Of a DNA stretch of 64,000 nt, positions 42,594 to 50,398 are shown piece after piece. The stretch covers positions 62,001-126,000 of the forward strand of contig NZ_SOZH01000006.1 of the NCBI RefSeq assembly GCF_004519295.1. The letters are read 5' to 3'. The translations under genes and the position numbers were made by a program. The stretch comes from Cellulosimicrobium funkei (GTDB lineage Bacteria > Actinomycetota > Actinomycetes > Actinomycetales > Cellulomonadaceae). Numbering within the stretch: position 1 is the stretch's first letter; each line of letters opens with the position of its first letter. Under the pieces are notes generated by a model. It was not told where the DNA came from and did no database searches. It saw only the letters and a list, made by a program, of their open reading frames with translations.

Positions 42594-44012
42594 GTGGCAC
42601 TCTTCGGTCGTGAATCGGAGCGCGAGCTCGCGGGCGATCCTGTCCTTCGCGAGGCTCTACGCTTCGGGCAGCGGATGGGAGGAGTTCTCGTGGGCGCCGA
42701 GCTCGAGCTGGTCAGTGATGGCAGTGGTCTCGCAATGATCGGCGAGGAAGGAGCGATCAAGCAGTTCATGCTCGACCTCAATCTCGTCGCCTCGGATTCG
42801 CGGTCTCTCGCTTACGTGACCGCGGAGGGAGCTCGTGCCGCCAGCGGCCTCGCCGGCTTGGCCCTCCAAGCCGGTGGACAGCTCGCCGCCGAGTCGGGAC
42901 GCTGGCTCAAGCTCACCGAGAGGTCTGCGGCGAAGGTTCGCGAGTTTGGCCTGCAGGCGACCAAAGACAATCCGGCGGTCAGCCACGCGATGATCGGCAA
43001 GCCGGGCGACGTGCAGTCCTGGATCCAGGTGGTCAACTCGCCGGCTTCGTTGCTCACGAATCCGGCAGCGCTTGCCTCGATCGGGACGATGATGGCTCAG
43101 CGCGAGATGCAGCGGTCGATCGACGAGCTCAGGGAGTACCTCGAACAGATCGACAAGAAGATCGACGACATCCTCCGTGCGCAGAAGGACGCGGTCCTGG
43201 CCGAGATGATCGGGGTTTCCCTGCTGATCGACGACGCGATCACGGTCCGAGACGAGGTCGGCCGCGTCTCGGAGGTCACCTGGTCGAAGGTCCAGGGCGG
43301 AGCGGCTACCATCGCCACGACTCAGGCCTACGCGGTGCGCCGCCTCGATGCGCTGGCCGCCAAGCTTGAGGCCGAGAGCGACCTGGGAGCCTTGGTCAAG
43401 GCCACGCACCAAGCCCAGTCTTCCGTCGAGGAATGGCTGGCGGTGATCGCCCGTTCGTTCCAGCTGCAGGACTCGCTCAGCGTCCTCGAACTCGACCGTG
43501 TCGCCGACGCGCGTCCCGACGAGCTCGACCGGCATCGTGTCGGGCTGCGCCTGGCCCGCCAGAAGCGGTTGGAGGTCATCGGTACCGCGTGCGGTCAGCT
43601 CGTCGCTCGCATGAACGAGGCGTCGCGCAGGGCCAACCACAAGGTGCTCTTCAACCCGTTCGCGTCGCCGAAGGTCGTCAACGCCAGCAACGAGGTCGTC
43701 GTGGCCGTCCTCGAACTCGAGAAGCGCCTCGACCTGATGACGGAGACCGAGACCGCCGAAGCTCGCCGTTGGCTCACTGCCGTCGGTGATACCCGGAACC
43801 AGGCAGTGGTCTCCGGGCAGGAGGCGTTCGATGCCGCGCGACGGCGGAGCGTCGAGGCTCTCGAAAAGACCAGCGAGCTGCGGGTGAGGGCCGTCAACGT
43901 GGGCACGGACAGCGTCGTCCGTGCGAGCGAGGCCACCAGCAGACTCTTCGGGGGCCTCGCCGACCGAGCCCGTCGACGGCAAGACGCTAGTGACGAATCG
44001 AGAGCCGATTGA
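42594..44012 (+). CDS. Unknown 472-residue, largely helical (coiled-coil) protein
   Basis: I do not recognise this protein. It begins at GTG 42594 with AGGAGGG upstream. No signal peptide and no clear membrane helix is seen. Residues about 1-60 look globular (LVGAELELVSDGSGLAMIGE), and an Ala/Gly-rich amphipathic segment GLAGLALQAGGQLAAESG follows. Charged helices (MMAQREMQRSIDELREYLEQ, IDKKIDDILRAQKDAVLAEM) suggest coiled coil over about 185-240. The C-terminal part again has long helices (LELEKRLDLMTETETAEARR). Codon third positions are visibly less GC-biased than in the flanking genes, suggesting acquired DNA. The next gene encodes a GIY-YIG nuclease 63 nt downstream. A defence or stress role is conceivable but not shown. 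Confidence 0.75.
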   Translation: MALFGRESERELAGDPVLREALRFGQRMGGVLVGAELELVSDGSGLAMIGEEGAIKQFMLDLNLVASDSRSLAYVTAEGARAASGLAGLALQAGGQLAAESGRWLKLTERSAAKVREFGLQATKDNPAVSHAMIGKPGDVQSWIQVVNSPASLLTNPAALASIGTMMAQREMQRSIDELREYLEQIDKKIDDILRAQKDAVLAEMIGVSLLIDDAITVRDEVGRVSEVTWSKVQGGAATIATTQAYAVRRLDALAAKLEAESDLGALVKATHQAQSSVEEWLAVIARSFQLQDSLSVLELDRVADARPDELDRHRVGLRLARQKRLEVIGTACGQLVARMNEASRRANHKVLFNPFASPKVVNASNEVVVAVLELEKRLDLMTETETAEARRWLTAVGDTRNQAVVSGQEAFDAARRRSVEALEKTSELRVRAVNVGTDSVVRASEATSRLFGGLADRARRRQDASDESRAD

Positions 44013-44075
44013 GTAGTCGAGCGGCGCAGAGCGCGCCATCTGCCATCCTCACCGCGCTCCTGAAGTTGTGCACCG

Positions 44076-44888
44076 ATGTCGCTGACGCTTGAACCGATCC
44101 TGCGCAGCGGGCGCATCGACCCTGCGGAGGCCCTCGTGATTCGGCACGCCTTCGTCAAGGAGCACGAGGACACTGGCCTGCCGGGCATCCACGCGGACTC
44201 GACCGATGACGAGATCTTGGCGTACACACGCCGGCAGTCGGCGTCGCCGCGGATCTTCCCGGCTGCTCCTCCGGGCATCTGGGTCGTGTTCGTCCGCGAG
44301 GGTGGAGACCGGGCGCGTCTGTGGTCGGTGCTGGAGAACCGCGGCGAAATCTCGAACGACGGGGCCCTGCGTACGTTCGACCTGGTCGAGACCGAGCGGC
44401 TCGCGGACCTGAGGCACCGGCTGGTGATCGGTTGGCGGTCGCCGCGCACATGGAAGCTCAACGGCCCTACCGCGGCGGGATACCCGGTCATGGAGATTGC
44501 CGACGCGCGGCCCGTGCCGTTCCCGGGGTTCGACCGGCTCGTGCTGGACCATTCGCAGCTGCAGGCCGTGATGCGCGAGCACCGCTATGCCGCCTGGCGC
44601 ACAGCTTTGGCCTCCGTCGTCGGTGTCTACCTGATCACCGACACCCGTGACGGTCGGCACTACGTGGGCAAGGCTGACGGTGCAGAGAGCATCCGGCAGC
44701 GCTGGGCGGCGTACGCGACCAACGGCCACGGTGGCAACGTCGAGCTGCGCACCGTCGACCCGACCGGCTTCCGTTTCTCGCTGCTGCGGGTGTTCGACCC
44801 GTCGACACCGACGCGGGTGATCGACGAGGCCGAGAGTCACTTCAAGGTCGCCCTGGACTCGCGGAGACACGGCCTGAACCGCAACTGA
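44076..44888 (+). CDS. GIY-YIG nuclease family protein
   Basis: A 270-residue protein. The C-terminal GIY-YIG domain reads GVYLITDTRDGRHYVGKADG (GVY about 183-185, YVG 196-198), then IRQRWAAYATNGHGGN with the conserved Arg, then VIDEAESHFKVALDSRRHGLNRN with the catalytic Glu region. The N-terminal 170 residues contain DPAEALVIRHAF, ILAYTRRQSASPRIFPAAPP and PVMEIADARPVPFPGFDRLV, a conserved companion domain of unknown role. Family members occur as stand-alone genes scattered in bacteria. Here it follows an unknown coiled-coil gene. DNA cleavage is inferred from the fold. Confidence 0.85.
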   Translation: MSLTLEPILRSGRIDPAEALVIRHAFVKEHEDTGLPGIHADSTDDEILAYTRRQSASPRIFPAAPPGIWVVFVREGGDRARLWSVLENRGEISNDGALRTFDLVETERLADLRHRLVIGWRSPRTWKLNGPTAAGYPVMEIADARPVPFPGFDRLVLDHSQLQAVMREHRYAAWRTALASVVGVYLITDTRDGRHYVGKADGAESIRQRWAAYATNGHGGNVELRTVDPTGFRFSLLRVFDPSTPTRVIDEAESHFKVALDSRRHGLNRN

Positions 44889-45004
44889 TTCGAGCGCGTG
44901 GCGTAGCGGTCGTGGCGCCGCGGCTGCCCGTGGGCCGGCAGCCCGGGTCGTCACGGACCGAGTCTGCGGCGGCCCCGGTCCCCCGTGAGAGCTACCCCGA
45001 CTGC

Positions 45005-45018
45005 TCACCCCGGGGTGA
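45005..45018. promoter_or_regulatory. Palindrome upstream of the CPBP/two-component genes
   Basis: TCACCCCGGGGTGA, a perfect 14-bp palindrome, lies 22 bp before a -10-like TAGCGT (45041-45046) and 78 bp before the CPBP start. It is a possible site for the response regulator encoded in the same cluster. Confidence 0.45.
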
Positions 45019-45095
45019 TTCGCGGGAGCACCCGACTTCCTAGCGTTGCCGGTGATCGCCCGACCGGGCGGTCACGCACAGCGACGGAGGCCCGC

Positions 45096-45965
45096 ATGAG
45101 CACGACGACCACGACACCTCACCCCCGTGCCGGGGAGGGCTCCGGAGGCGGTCCGGTGGCCCGCTTCGTGCAGCACCCCCTGGTGTGGATGATCGCCGGC
45201 ACGATCGGCGTCGGCCTCGTCGGGCGCCTGACCGCGTCGGCGGAACCGTTCCTGCTCCTCCCCGTGCTGGGCGCCGCGCTCGCGGTCGTCGTCTACCGGG
45301 TGGTCATGCGGTTCCTCGCCCGACGCCGCACGCCCGAGATCGCGGGCCGCCGCGCCGTGCCGGAGGCCCTGCTGGGCGCGGCGCTCGGGCTGGGCTTCGT
45401 GGCGGTGTCCGCGGCCGTCGTCACGGCCCTCGGCGGCTACACGTTCCGGGTCGCCGACGTCGACCTCCTCGCGGTGGTGGCCCCGATCCTCGCGGTCACC
45501 GTCGGGGCCGCCGTCGTCGAGGAGCTCGTGTTCCGCGGCCTCGCGCTCCAGGCCCTCGAGCGCCTGCTCGGCAGCTGGGTGGCGCTGGCGGTGACGGCGG
45601 GGTTGTTCGGCCTGACGCACCTCTTCAACCCGGGCGCCACCCCGTGGAGCGCGCTGGCGATCGCGATCGAGGCCGGAGGACTGCTCGGCGCGGCGTTCCT
45701 GTGGCGCCGCAACCTCTGGTTCGTCATCGGCCTGCACCTCGCCTGGAACGCCGCCGTCGCGCTGCTCGGCATCCCCGTCTCGGGTCACGCCGCACCGGGT
45801 CTGCTGGTCGCGGACGTCTCCGGGCCGAGCGTGCTGACGGGTGGGGCCTTCGGCATCGAGGGCTCGCTGGTGACCGTGACGCTCGGCGCGCTGCTCGCCG
45901 TCCCCCTGCTCGTGCTCGCGCGACGCCGCGGCCGGCTGGTCCCGGCGCACCGCCGTCGCCCGTAG
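45096..45965 (+). CDS. CPBP-family intramembrane glutamic endopeptidase
   Basis: A 289-residue membrane protein with about eight helices. The active-site motif EExxxR is E142-E143-L-V-F-R147 (VVEELVFRGLALQALERLLG). The second motif is GLFGLTHLFNPGA and the third FVIGLHLAWNAAVALLG, all of the Rce1/CPBP (Abi) family. The start MSTTTTTPHP has GGAGG 9 nt upstream. It is followed 9 nt later by a histidine kinase gene. The family includes prenyl-protein proteases and bacteriocin self-immunity proteins. A regulatory link with the two-component system is plausible. Confidence 0.9.
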   Translation: MSTTTTTPHPRAGEGSGGGPVARFVQHPLVWMIAGTIGVGLVGRLTASAEPFLLLPVLGAALAVVVYRVVMRFLARRRTPEIAGRRAVPEALLGAALGLGFVAVSAAVVTALGGYTFRVADVDLLAVVAPILAVTVGAAVVEELVFRGLALQALERLLGSWVALAVTAGLFGLTHLFNPGATPWSALAIAIEAGGLLGAAFLWRRNLWFVIGLHLAWNAAVALLGIPVSGHAAPGLLVADVSGPSVLTGGAFGIEGSLVTVTLGALLAVPLLVLARRRGRLVPAHRRRP

Positions 45966-45974
45966 GCTCGGGCC

Positions 45975-47207
45975 GTGCCCGCCCACCCCGTCCTCGACCG
46001 GGCCGCACGCACCGGTCCGACGTCCCGGCGGTGGCGAGCGAGCCGACAGGACGCCGGGGACGCCGCGCTCGCGGTCGCCCTCGCGGCGCTCGGGTTCGTC
46101 CCGACGCTCACGACGATCGGCGTCGAGCTCGGCGACCTGCCCGAGCGGCCGACGGACGGCCTGTCCGTGGCGCTCCTCCTCGCGCAGTGCCTGCCCCTCG
46201 CGTTCCGGCGTCGCGGTCCCGGGGCGTGCCTCGCCGTCGTCGGCGCCGCGTTCGCCGTGGACCAGGTCCTGTCGTACCCGCCGACGTTCGCGAGCGTCGG
46301 CCTCTACGTCGCGCTGTACAGCGCCGGGGCTCACCTGGAGCGGTCCCGGCGGACGGCCGCCGTCCTCGCGACCGCGGGCTACGTCGGCCTCGCCGGCACG
46401 CTCGTCGGGCTCGGCTCACCGAACCGGGTGCCGGTGTTCCTCGCGTTCTTCCTCGTCCTGGTGGTGATCTGGCTCGCCGGGACGGCGGTGCGTCGTCGAC
46501 GGGCCGAGGAGGTCGAGCGTCGTCGGCTCGCCGCGGACGTCGCGACGTCCCAGGAACGAGCCCGGATCGCGCGCGAGCTGCACGACGTGGTGACGCACCA
46601 CGTCACGGCGATGGTCGTCCAGGCCGACGCCGCGCAGTACCTCCTGGCCGCCGCCCCCGAGCGCGCGGCCGAAGGGCTCGTCGCGATCAGCGGCACCGGG
46701 CGACGCGCCCTGACCGAGCTCCGGTACCTCCTGGGCGTGCTCGAGGCGACGGGCGAGTCGGCGTCCGAGGGTCGGGGCCCCACCCTGGGTCGGGTGGGCG
46801 ATCTCGTCGAGCAGGCCCGCCGGTCCGGCCAGCCCGTGGAGTGGGTCGGGGAGGACGGAGCGCGCGACCTGCCCGACGCCGTCGGGCTGGCCGCGTACCG
46901 GGCCGTCCAGGAGGGACTCACCAACGCCCTCAAGCACGCCCCCGGGCGGCCGACCACCGTCCGCCTGCGGCACGGTGCCGAGCGCGTCGAGGTCGAGGTG
47001 ACCACCGCGGGGCCTGCGGCGGCGGGCACGCCGGTGCCGCTCCGGCCCGACGCCGCGCAGGCGGCGCCCCCGGCCGGACGCGGGCTCGCCGGCCTGCGCG
47101 AGCGCGTCCGCGTCCTCGACGGTGCGCTGGACGCCGGCCCGACGCCGGACGGCGGCTTCCGCCTGCGCGTCCGGATCCCCACCGTCCCGACCAGGAGCAG
47201 CCCATGA
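45975..47207 (+). CDS. Sensor histidine kinase (NarL/DesK-type)
   Basis: A 410-residue kinase with five or six N-terminal membrane helices (about 25-170) and no large extracellular domain. A HisKA_3 dimerisation domain follows with the H-box ERARIARELHDVVTHHVTAM (phospho-acceptor His203), then an ATPase domain with AVQEGLTNALKHAPG (N box) and GRGLAGLRERVRVLDG (G box). GTG start with TAGGCT 6 nt upstream, the hexamer overlapping the CPBP stop codon. It overlaps the next gene as ATGA. The signal is unknown. Confidence 0.92.
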   Translation: MPAHPVLDRAARTGPTSRRWRASRQDAGDAALAVALAALGFVPTLTTIGVELGDLPERPTDGLSVALLLAQCLPLAFRRRGPGACLAVVGAAFAVDQVLSYPPTFASVGLYVALYSAGAHLERSRRTAAVLATAGYVGLAGTLVGLGSPNRVPVFLAFFLVLVVIWLAGTAVRRRRAEEVERRRLAADVATSQERARIARELHDVVTHHVTAMVVQADAAQYLLAAAPERAAEGLVAISGTGRRALTELRYLLGVLEATGESASEGRGPTLGRVGDLVEQARRSGQPVEWVGEDGARDLPDAVGLAAYRAVQEGLTNALKHAPGRPTTVRLRHGAERVEVEVTTAGPAAAGTPVPLRPDAAQAAPPAGRGLAGLRERVRVLDGALDAGPTPDGGFRLRVRIPTVPTRSSP

Positions 47208-47905
47208 CCCTCCCGACGCCGGGGTCGCGAACCCCGATCCGCGTGCTGGTGTGCGAGGACCAGGAGCTGGTCCGCGTCGGCTACGTGACGATCTTCTCCG
47301 CCCAGGCCGACATGGAGGTCGTCGGTCAGGCGGAGGACGGGCACGCAGCCGTCGAGGCCGCGCGACGGCTGCGGCCCGACGTCGTGGTCATGGACATCCG
47401 GATGCCCGTGCTCGACGGCATCGAGGCGACCCGCCGCATCGCCGGCCCCGACGTGGAGACGCCGACCAAGGTGCTCGTGGTGACCACGTTCAACGTCGAC
47501 GAGTACGTCTACGAGACGCTGCGCGCCGGGGCGAGCGGGTTCCTGCTCAAGGACGCCCCGCCCGCAGAGCTGGTCGACGGCGTCCGCACGGTCGCCCGCG
47601 GCGAGTCCCTGCTGGCGCCGTCCGTGACTCGTGCCCTGATCGGCCGCTACGCCGAGCGCGTGCGACCGTCCGACACGACCCGCCGCGCGCGGGACGAGGT
47701 CGTGCGCGCCCTGACGCCGCGCGAGCGAGTGGTGCTCGAGCAGCTCGCGGCCGGGCTCTCCAACGCGGAGATCGCGCGCGAGCTCGTCATCACCCCGGAG
47801 ACCGTCAAGACGTACGTGTCACGGATCCTCGCGAAGCTCGGCCTGCGCGACAGGGTGCAGGCCGTCGTGCTCGCGTACCGCGTGGGTCTGGTCGCAGCGG
47901 ACTAG
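47204..47905 (+). CDS. LuxR/NarL-family response regulator
   Basis: A 233-residue regulator. The receiver domain has RVLVCEDQELVRVGY (acidic pair), phospho-acceptor Asp64 in VVVMDIRMPVLDGIEATR, then VVTTFNVDEYVYETLRAGASGFLLKDAPP. The C-terminal helix-turn-helix is LTPRERVVLEQLAAGLSNAEIARELVITPETVKTYVSRIL. It is coupled to the kinase gene by ATGA and is the cognate partner. A palindrome at 45005-45018 could be its site. Confidence 0.95.
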   Translation: MTLPTPGSRTPIRVLVCEDQELVRVGYVTIFSAQADMEVVGQAEDGHAAVEAARRLRPDVVVMDIRMPVLDGIEATRRIAGPDVETPTKVLVVTTFNVDEYVYETLRAGASGFLLKDAPPAELVDGVRTVARGESLLAPSVTRALIGRYAERVRPSDTTRRARDEVVRALTPRERVVLEQLAAGLSNAEIARELVITPETVKTYVSRILAKLGLRDRVQAVVLAYRVGLVAAD

Positions 47906-48001
47906 GGCGCGCGTCGTCGGCGCACGGGACGGGCGCGCTGCGAGCGCGCGCGGACGCCCCCATGCTGGACGTTCCGCCGAACGACGACAGGGGAGTTGCT
48001 C

Positions 48002-48892
48002 ATGTCCGACCAGACCACGCCGCAGGACCCCACGACGCAGCAGCCGCAGCCGGAGCAGCCCGCGGACCAGCTCCAGCCGCCGGGACGCACGGGCGACATG
48101 TCGCAGGAGCCGGACCACGGGGAGACCACCTACCGGGGGTCCGGCCGGCTCGACGGGAAGCGGGCGCTGATCACCGGCGGCGACTCGGGCATCGGCCGGG
48201 CGGTCGCGATCGCGTTCGCGCGCGAGGGCGCGGACGTCGCGATCTCGTACCTCCCGGAAGAGGAGGAGGACGCCCGCACGACGGCCCGGTGGATCGAGGA
48301 CGCGGGCCGCACGGCCGTGCTGCTGCCGGGCGACATCCGCGACGAGGCGTTCTGCCGGCAGCTCGTCGCGGACGCCGTCGCGGGCCTCGGCGGGCTCGAC
48401 GTGCTTGTGAACAACGCCGCGTACCAGATGGCGCAGGACGAGGGACTGCGGGGGATCACGACCGAGCAGCTCGACCGGGTCCTCAAGACGAACGTCTACG
48501 CGCTGTTCTGGATCACGCAGGCGGCGCTCGACCACCTGCCCAGCGGCGGCGCGATCATCAACACGACCTCCGTCCAGGCGTTCGACCCGAGCCCTCCGCT
48601 GCTCGACTACGCCAGCACCAAGGCGGCGATCCTCAACTTCACCAAGGGGCTGGCGCAGCAGCTCGCGCCCGAGGGCATCCGCGTCAACGCCGTGGCGCCC
48701 GGGCCGATCTGGACGCCGCTCATCCCGGCCACGATGCCGGAGGAGAAGGTCGAGCAGTTCGGTGCCGACACGCCGCTCGGCCGCGCCGGGCAGCCGGCCG
48801 AGCTCGCGCCGGCGTACGTGTTCTTCGCCTCGCAGGAGTCGAGCTACATCACCGGTGACCGCATCGGCGTGACCGGAGGTCGGCTGCTCTGA
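48002..48892 (+). CDS. SDR-family oxidoreductase (YghA/glucose-dehydrogenase-like)
   Basis: A 296-residue short-chain dehydrogenase with a 45-residue Pro/Gln-rich N-terminal extension as in YghA-type enzymes. The NAD(P) motif is ALITGGDSGIGRAVAIAFAR, the structural NNA is VNNAAYQM, catalytic Ser lies in NTTSVQAF, and Tyr/Lys in LLDYASTKAAILNFTKGLAQ. MPEEKVEQFGADTPLGRAGQ and SYITGDRIGVTGG complete it. I chose the ATG at 48002 with GGGGAG upstream. The substrate is unknown; stress-related aldehyde or sugar reduction is typical. Confidence 0.93.
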   Translation: MSDQTTPQDPTTQQPQPEQPADQLQPPGRTGDMSQEPDHGETTYRGSGRLDGKRALITGGDSGIGRAVAIAFAREGADVAISYLPEEEEDARTTARWIEDAGRTAVLLPGDIRDEAFCRQLVADAVAGLGGLDVLVNNAAYQMAQDEGLRGITTEQLDRVLKTNVYALFWITQAALDHLPSGGAIINTTSVQAFDPSPPLLDYASTKAAILNFTKGLAQQLAPEGIRVNAVAPGPIWTPLIPATMPEEKVEQFGADTPLGRAGQPAELAPAYVFFASQESSYITGDRIGVTGGRLL

Positions 48893-48915
48893 CGGGTTCT
48901 CCCGTCCCCCGGCGC

Positions 48916-48961
48916 GCACGAGGCGGCGGCCACCCACCCGGGTGCGCCGCCGTCGTCGTGC
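48916..48961 (+). terminator. Hairpin after the SDR gene
   Basis: An imperfect stem pairs GCACGA-GGCGGC with GCCGCC-TCGTGC around an inner ACCC/GGGT stem, just after the SDR stop. There is no U-tract. Confidence 0.5.
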
Positions 48962-49006
48962 ACGGGAGAAGATGGTCCCGGGGGACACCGACCGAGAAGG
49001 AGACCC

Positions 49007-50047
49007 ATGCCCGCGCCCACGACGCCCACCCGCGAGTTCGTCACCGGCCTGCCGAAGGCCGAGCTGCACCTGCACCTGGAGGGCACGCTCGAGCCCGACC
49101 TCAAGCTGCGCCTCGCGCAGCGCAACGGCATCGACATCGGCCAGTCGACGGTCGAGGAGGTGCGCGCGACGTACGCGTTCGACTCCCTGACGAGCTTCCT
49201 CGCCGTGTACTACCCGGCGATGGAGGTGCTGCAGACCGCGGACGACTTCTACGAGCTCGCCGACGCCTACCTCGCCCGCGCGGCGGCGGACGGCGTGAAG
49301 CACGCCGAGATGTTCTTCGACCCGCAGGCGCACACGTCGCGCGGCGTGCCGTTCGAGGCGGTCGTGACCGGGTACCACCGCGCCGCGGCCGAGGCGCCGA
49401 GCAAGCACGGCATCGACGCGCACCTCATCCTGTGCTTCCTGCGCGACCACTCCGCGCAGAGCGCGGCCGAGACGCTCGAGGCGTCGGTGCCGTTCCGCGA
49501 CAAGATCCTGGGCGTCGGGCTCGACTCCGACGAGCGCGACAACCCGCCGCAGAAGTTCGCGGACGTGTTCGCGCGCGCCCGCGAGCTCGGGTACCGGCTG
49601 ACGATGCACTGCGACATCGACCAGGTCGGCAGCATCGACAACATCCGGACCGTGCTCGACGAGATCGGCGTGGACCGGGTGGACCACGGCACGAACGTCG
49701 TGGAGGACCCGGCGCTCGTCGACGTCGTGCGCGAGCGCGGGCTGGGCCTCACGACGTGCCCGATCTCGAACTCGTTCGTCACCGACGACATGAAGGCGAC
49801 CGAGATCGCCGGCCTGCTGCGCTCGGGCGTGCGCGTCACCGTGAACTCCGACGACCCGGCGTACTTCGGCGGCTACGTCGCGGAGAACTACGTCGCGCTC
49901 GCGGAGGCGGCGGGCCTCACGACGCAGGAGGTCGTGCAGCTCGCGAGGAACTCGTTCGAGGCGTCGTGGCTCGGCGACTCGCAGCGCGCGGCCTACCTCG
50001 CCGAGATCGAACGGTACGTCGCGGCGTTCGACGCGACCGCCGTCTGA
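49007..50047 (+). CDS. add: Adenosine/adenine deaminase-family amidohydrolase
   Basis: A 346-residue TIM-barrel metal enzyme. Zinc ligands are visible in KAELHLHLEGTLEP (HxH), the His of RLTMHCDIDQ, the His in GVDRVDHGTNVVED and the Asp in VTVNSDDPAYFGG. LTTCPISNSFV is also typical. In adenosine deaminases the third ligand lies in HAGE, whose Glu is the proton shuttle. Here it is HCDI, so the Glu is missing. The protein may deaminate another purine or catalyse a different hydrolysis. AGGAG precedes the ATG. It is a single gene followed by a repeat array. Confidence 0.85.
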   Translation: MPAPTTPTREFVTGLPKAELHLHLEGTLEPDLKLRLAQRNGIDIGQSTVEEVRATYAFDSLTSFLAVYYPAMEVLQTADDFYELADAYLARAAADGVKHAEMFFDPQAHTSRGVPFEAVVTGYHRAAAEAPSKHGIDAHLILCFLRDHSAQSAAETLEASVPFRDKILGVGLDSDERDNPPQKFADVFARARELGYRLTMHCDIDQVGSIDNIRTVLDEIGVDRVDHGTNVVEDPALVDVVRERGLGLTTCPISNSFVTDDMKATEIAGLLRSGVRVTVNSDDPAYFGGYVAENYVALAEAAGLTTQEVVQLARNSFEASWLGDSQRAAYLAEIERYVAAFDATAV

Positions 50048-50398
50048 CCCGGCTACGCACCCCGCCGAGGTAGAGCCCCGGTCCGCCGAGGTAGAGGCGT
50101 GGTCGTGACCACGGCTCTACCTCGCGGGACCGGGGCTCTACCTCGCGCGATCGAGGCTCTGTCTCGCGGTTCTGGGCGCTCGTCCCGCGCGGACGTACCG
50201 GGGAGTAACGTGTCGGGGACGGCCGCCGCCGTCCGTTCGGCGGCGAGCACCCCCGCAGGGGGTGAATAATCTCCGGGTGCCGCACGTTGGCACGCACGGG
50301 ACCCGCGCGCGCGGAACGGCCGTCCGCGGCCCCGCACGCGGGCCCCTGCCCGCAGGGGCACCACGACCACCGGCTTGGCGAGAGGGCGACCAGAGCTC
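50048..50398 (+). other. 351-bp gene-free region before murA
   Basis: The left half is the GAGGTAGAG repeat array (50063-50169). The right half has AT-richer spots that could be promoter -10 elements for murA (TAACGT 50206-50211 and TAATCT 50267-50272), but neither has a good -35. No small ORF with an RBS was seen. Confidence 0.5.
50063..50169. repeat. Second copy of the GAGGTAGAG repeat family, as a long palindrome
   Basis: Two direct units of 21 bp (starting 50064 and 50085, GCCGAGGTAGAGCCCCGGTC type) are followed by two inverted units. Together they form arms of about 40 bp with a few mismatches around a GGTCGTGACC centre. A degenerate third inverted unit extends to 50169. It begins 16 nt after the upstream CDS, as the first copy (24069-24190) lies at the end of its gene. 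Confidence 0.85.

Noticed and set aside
44049-45008. Minus-strand open frame opposite the GIY-YIG gene
   Set aside because: The plus-strand frame carries GVYLI and YVGKA motifs and a conserved C-terminus, while the minus frame is compositionally a shadow.
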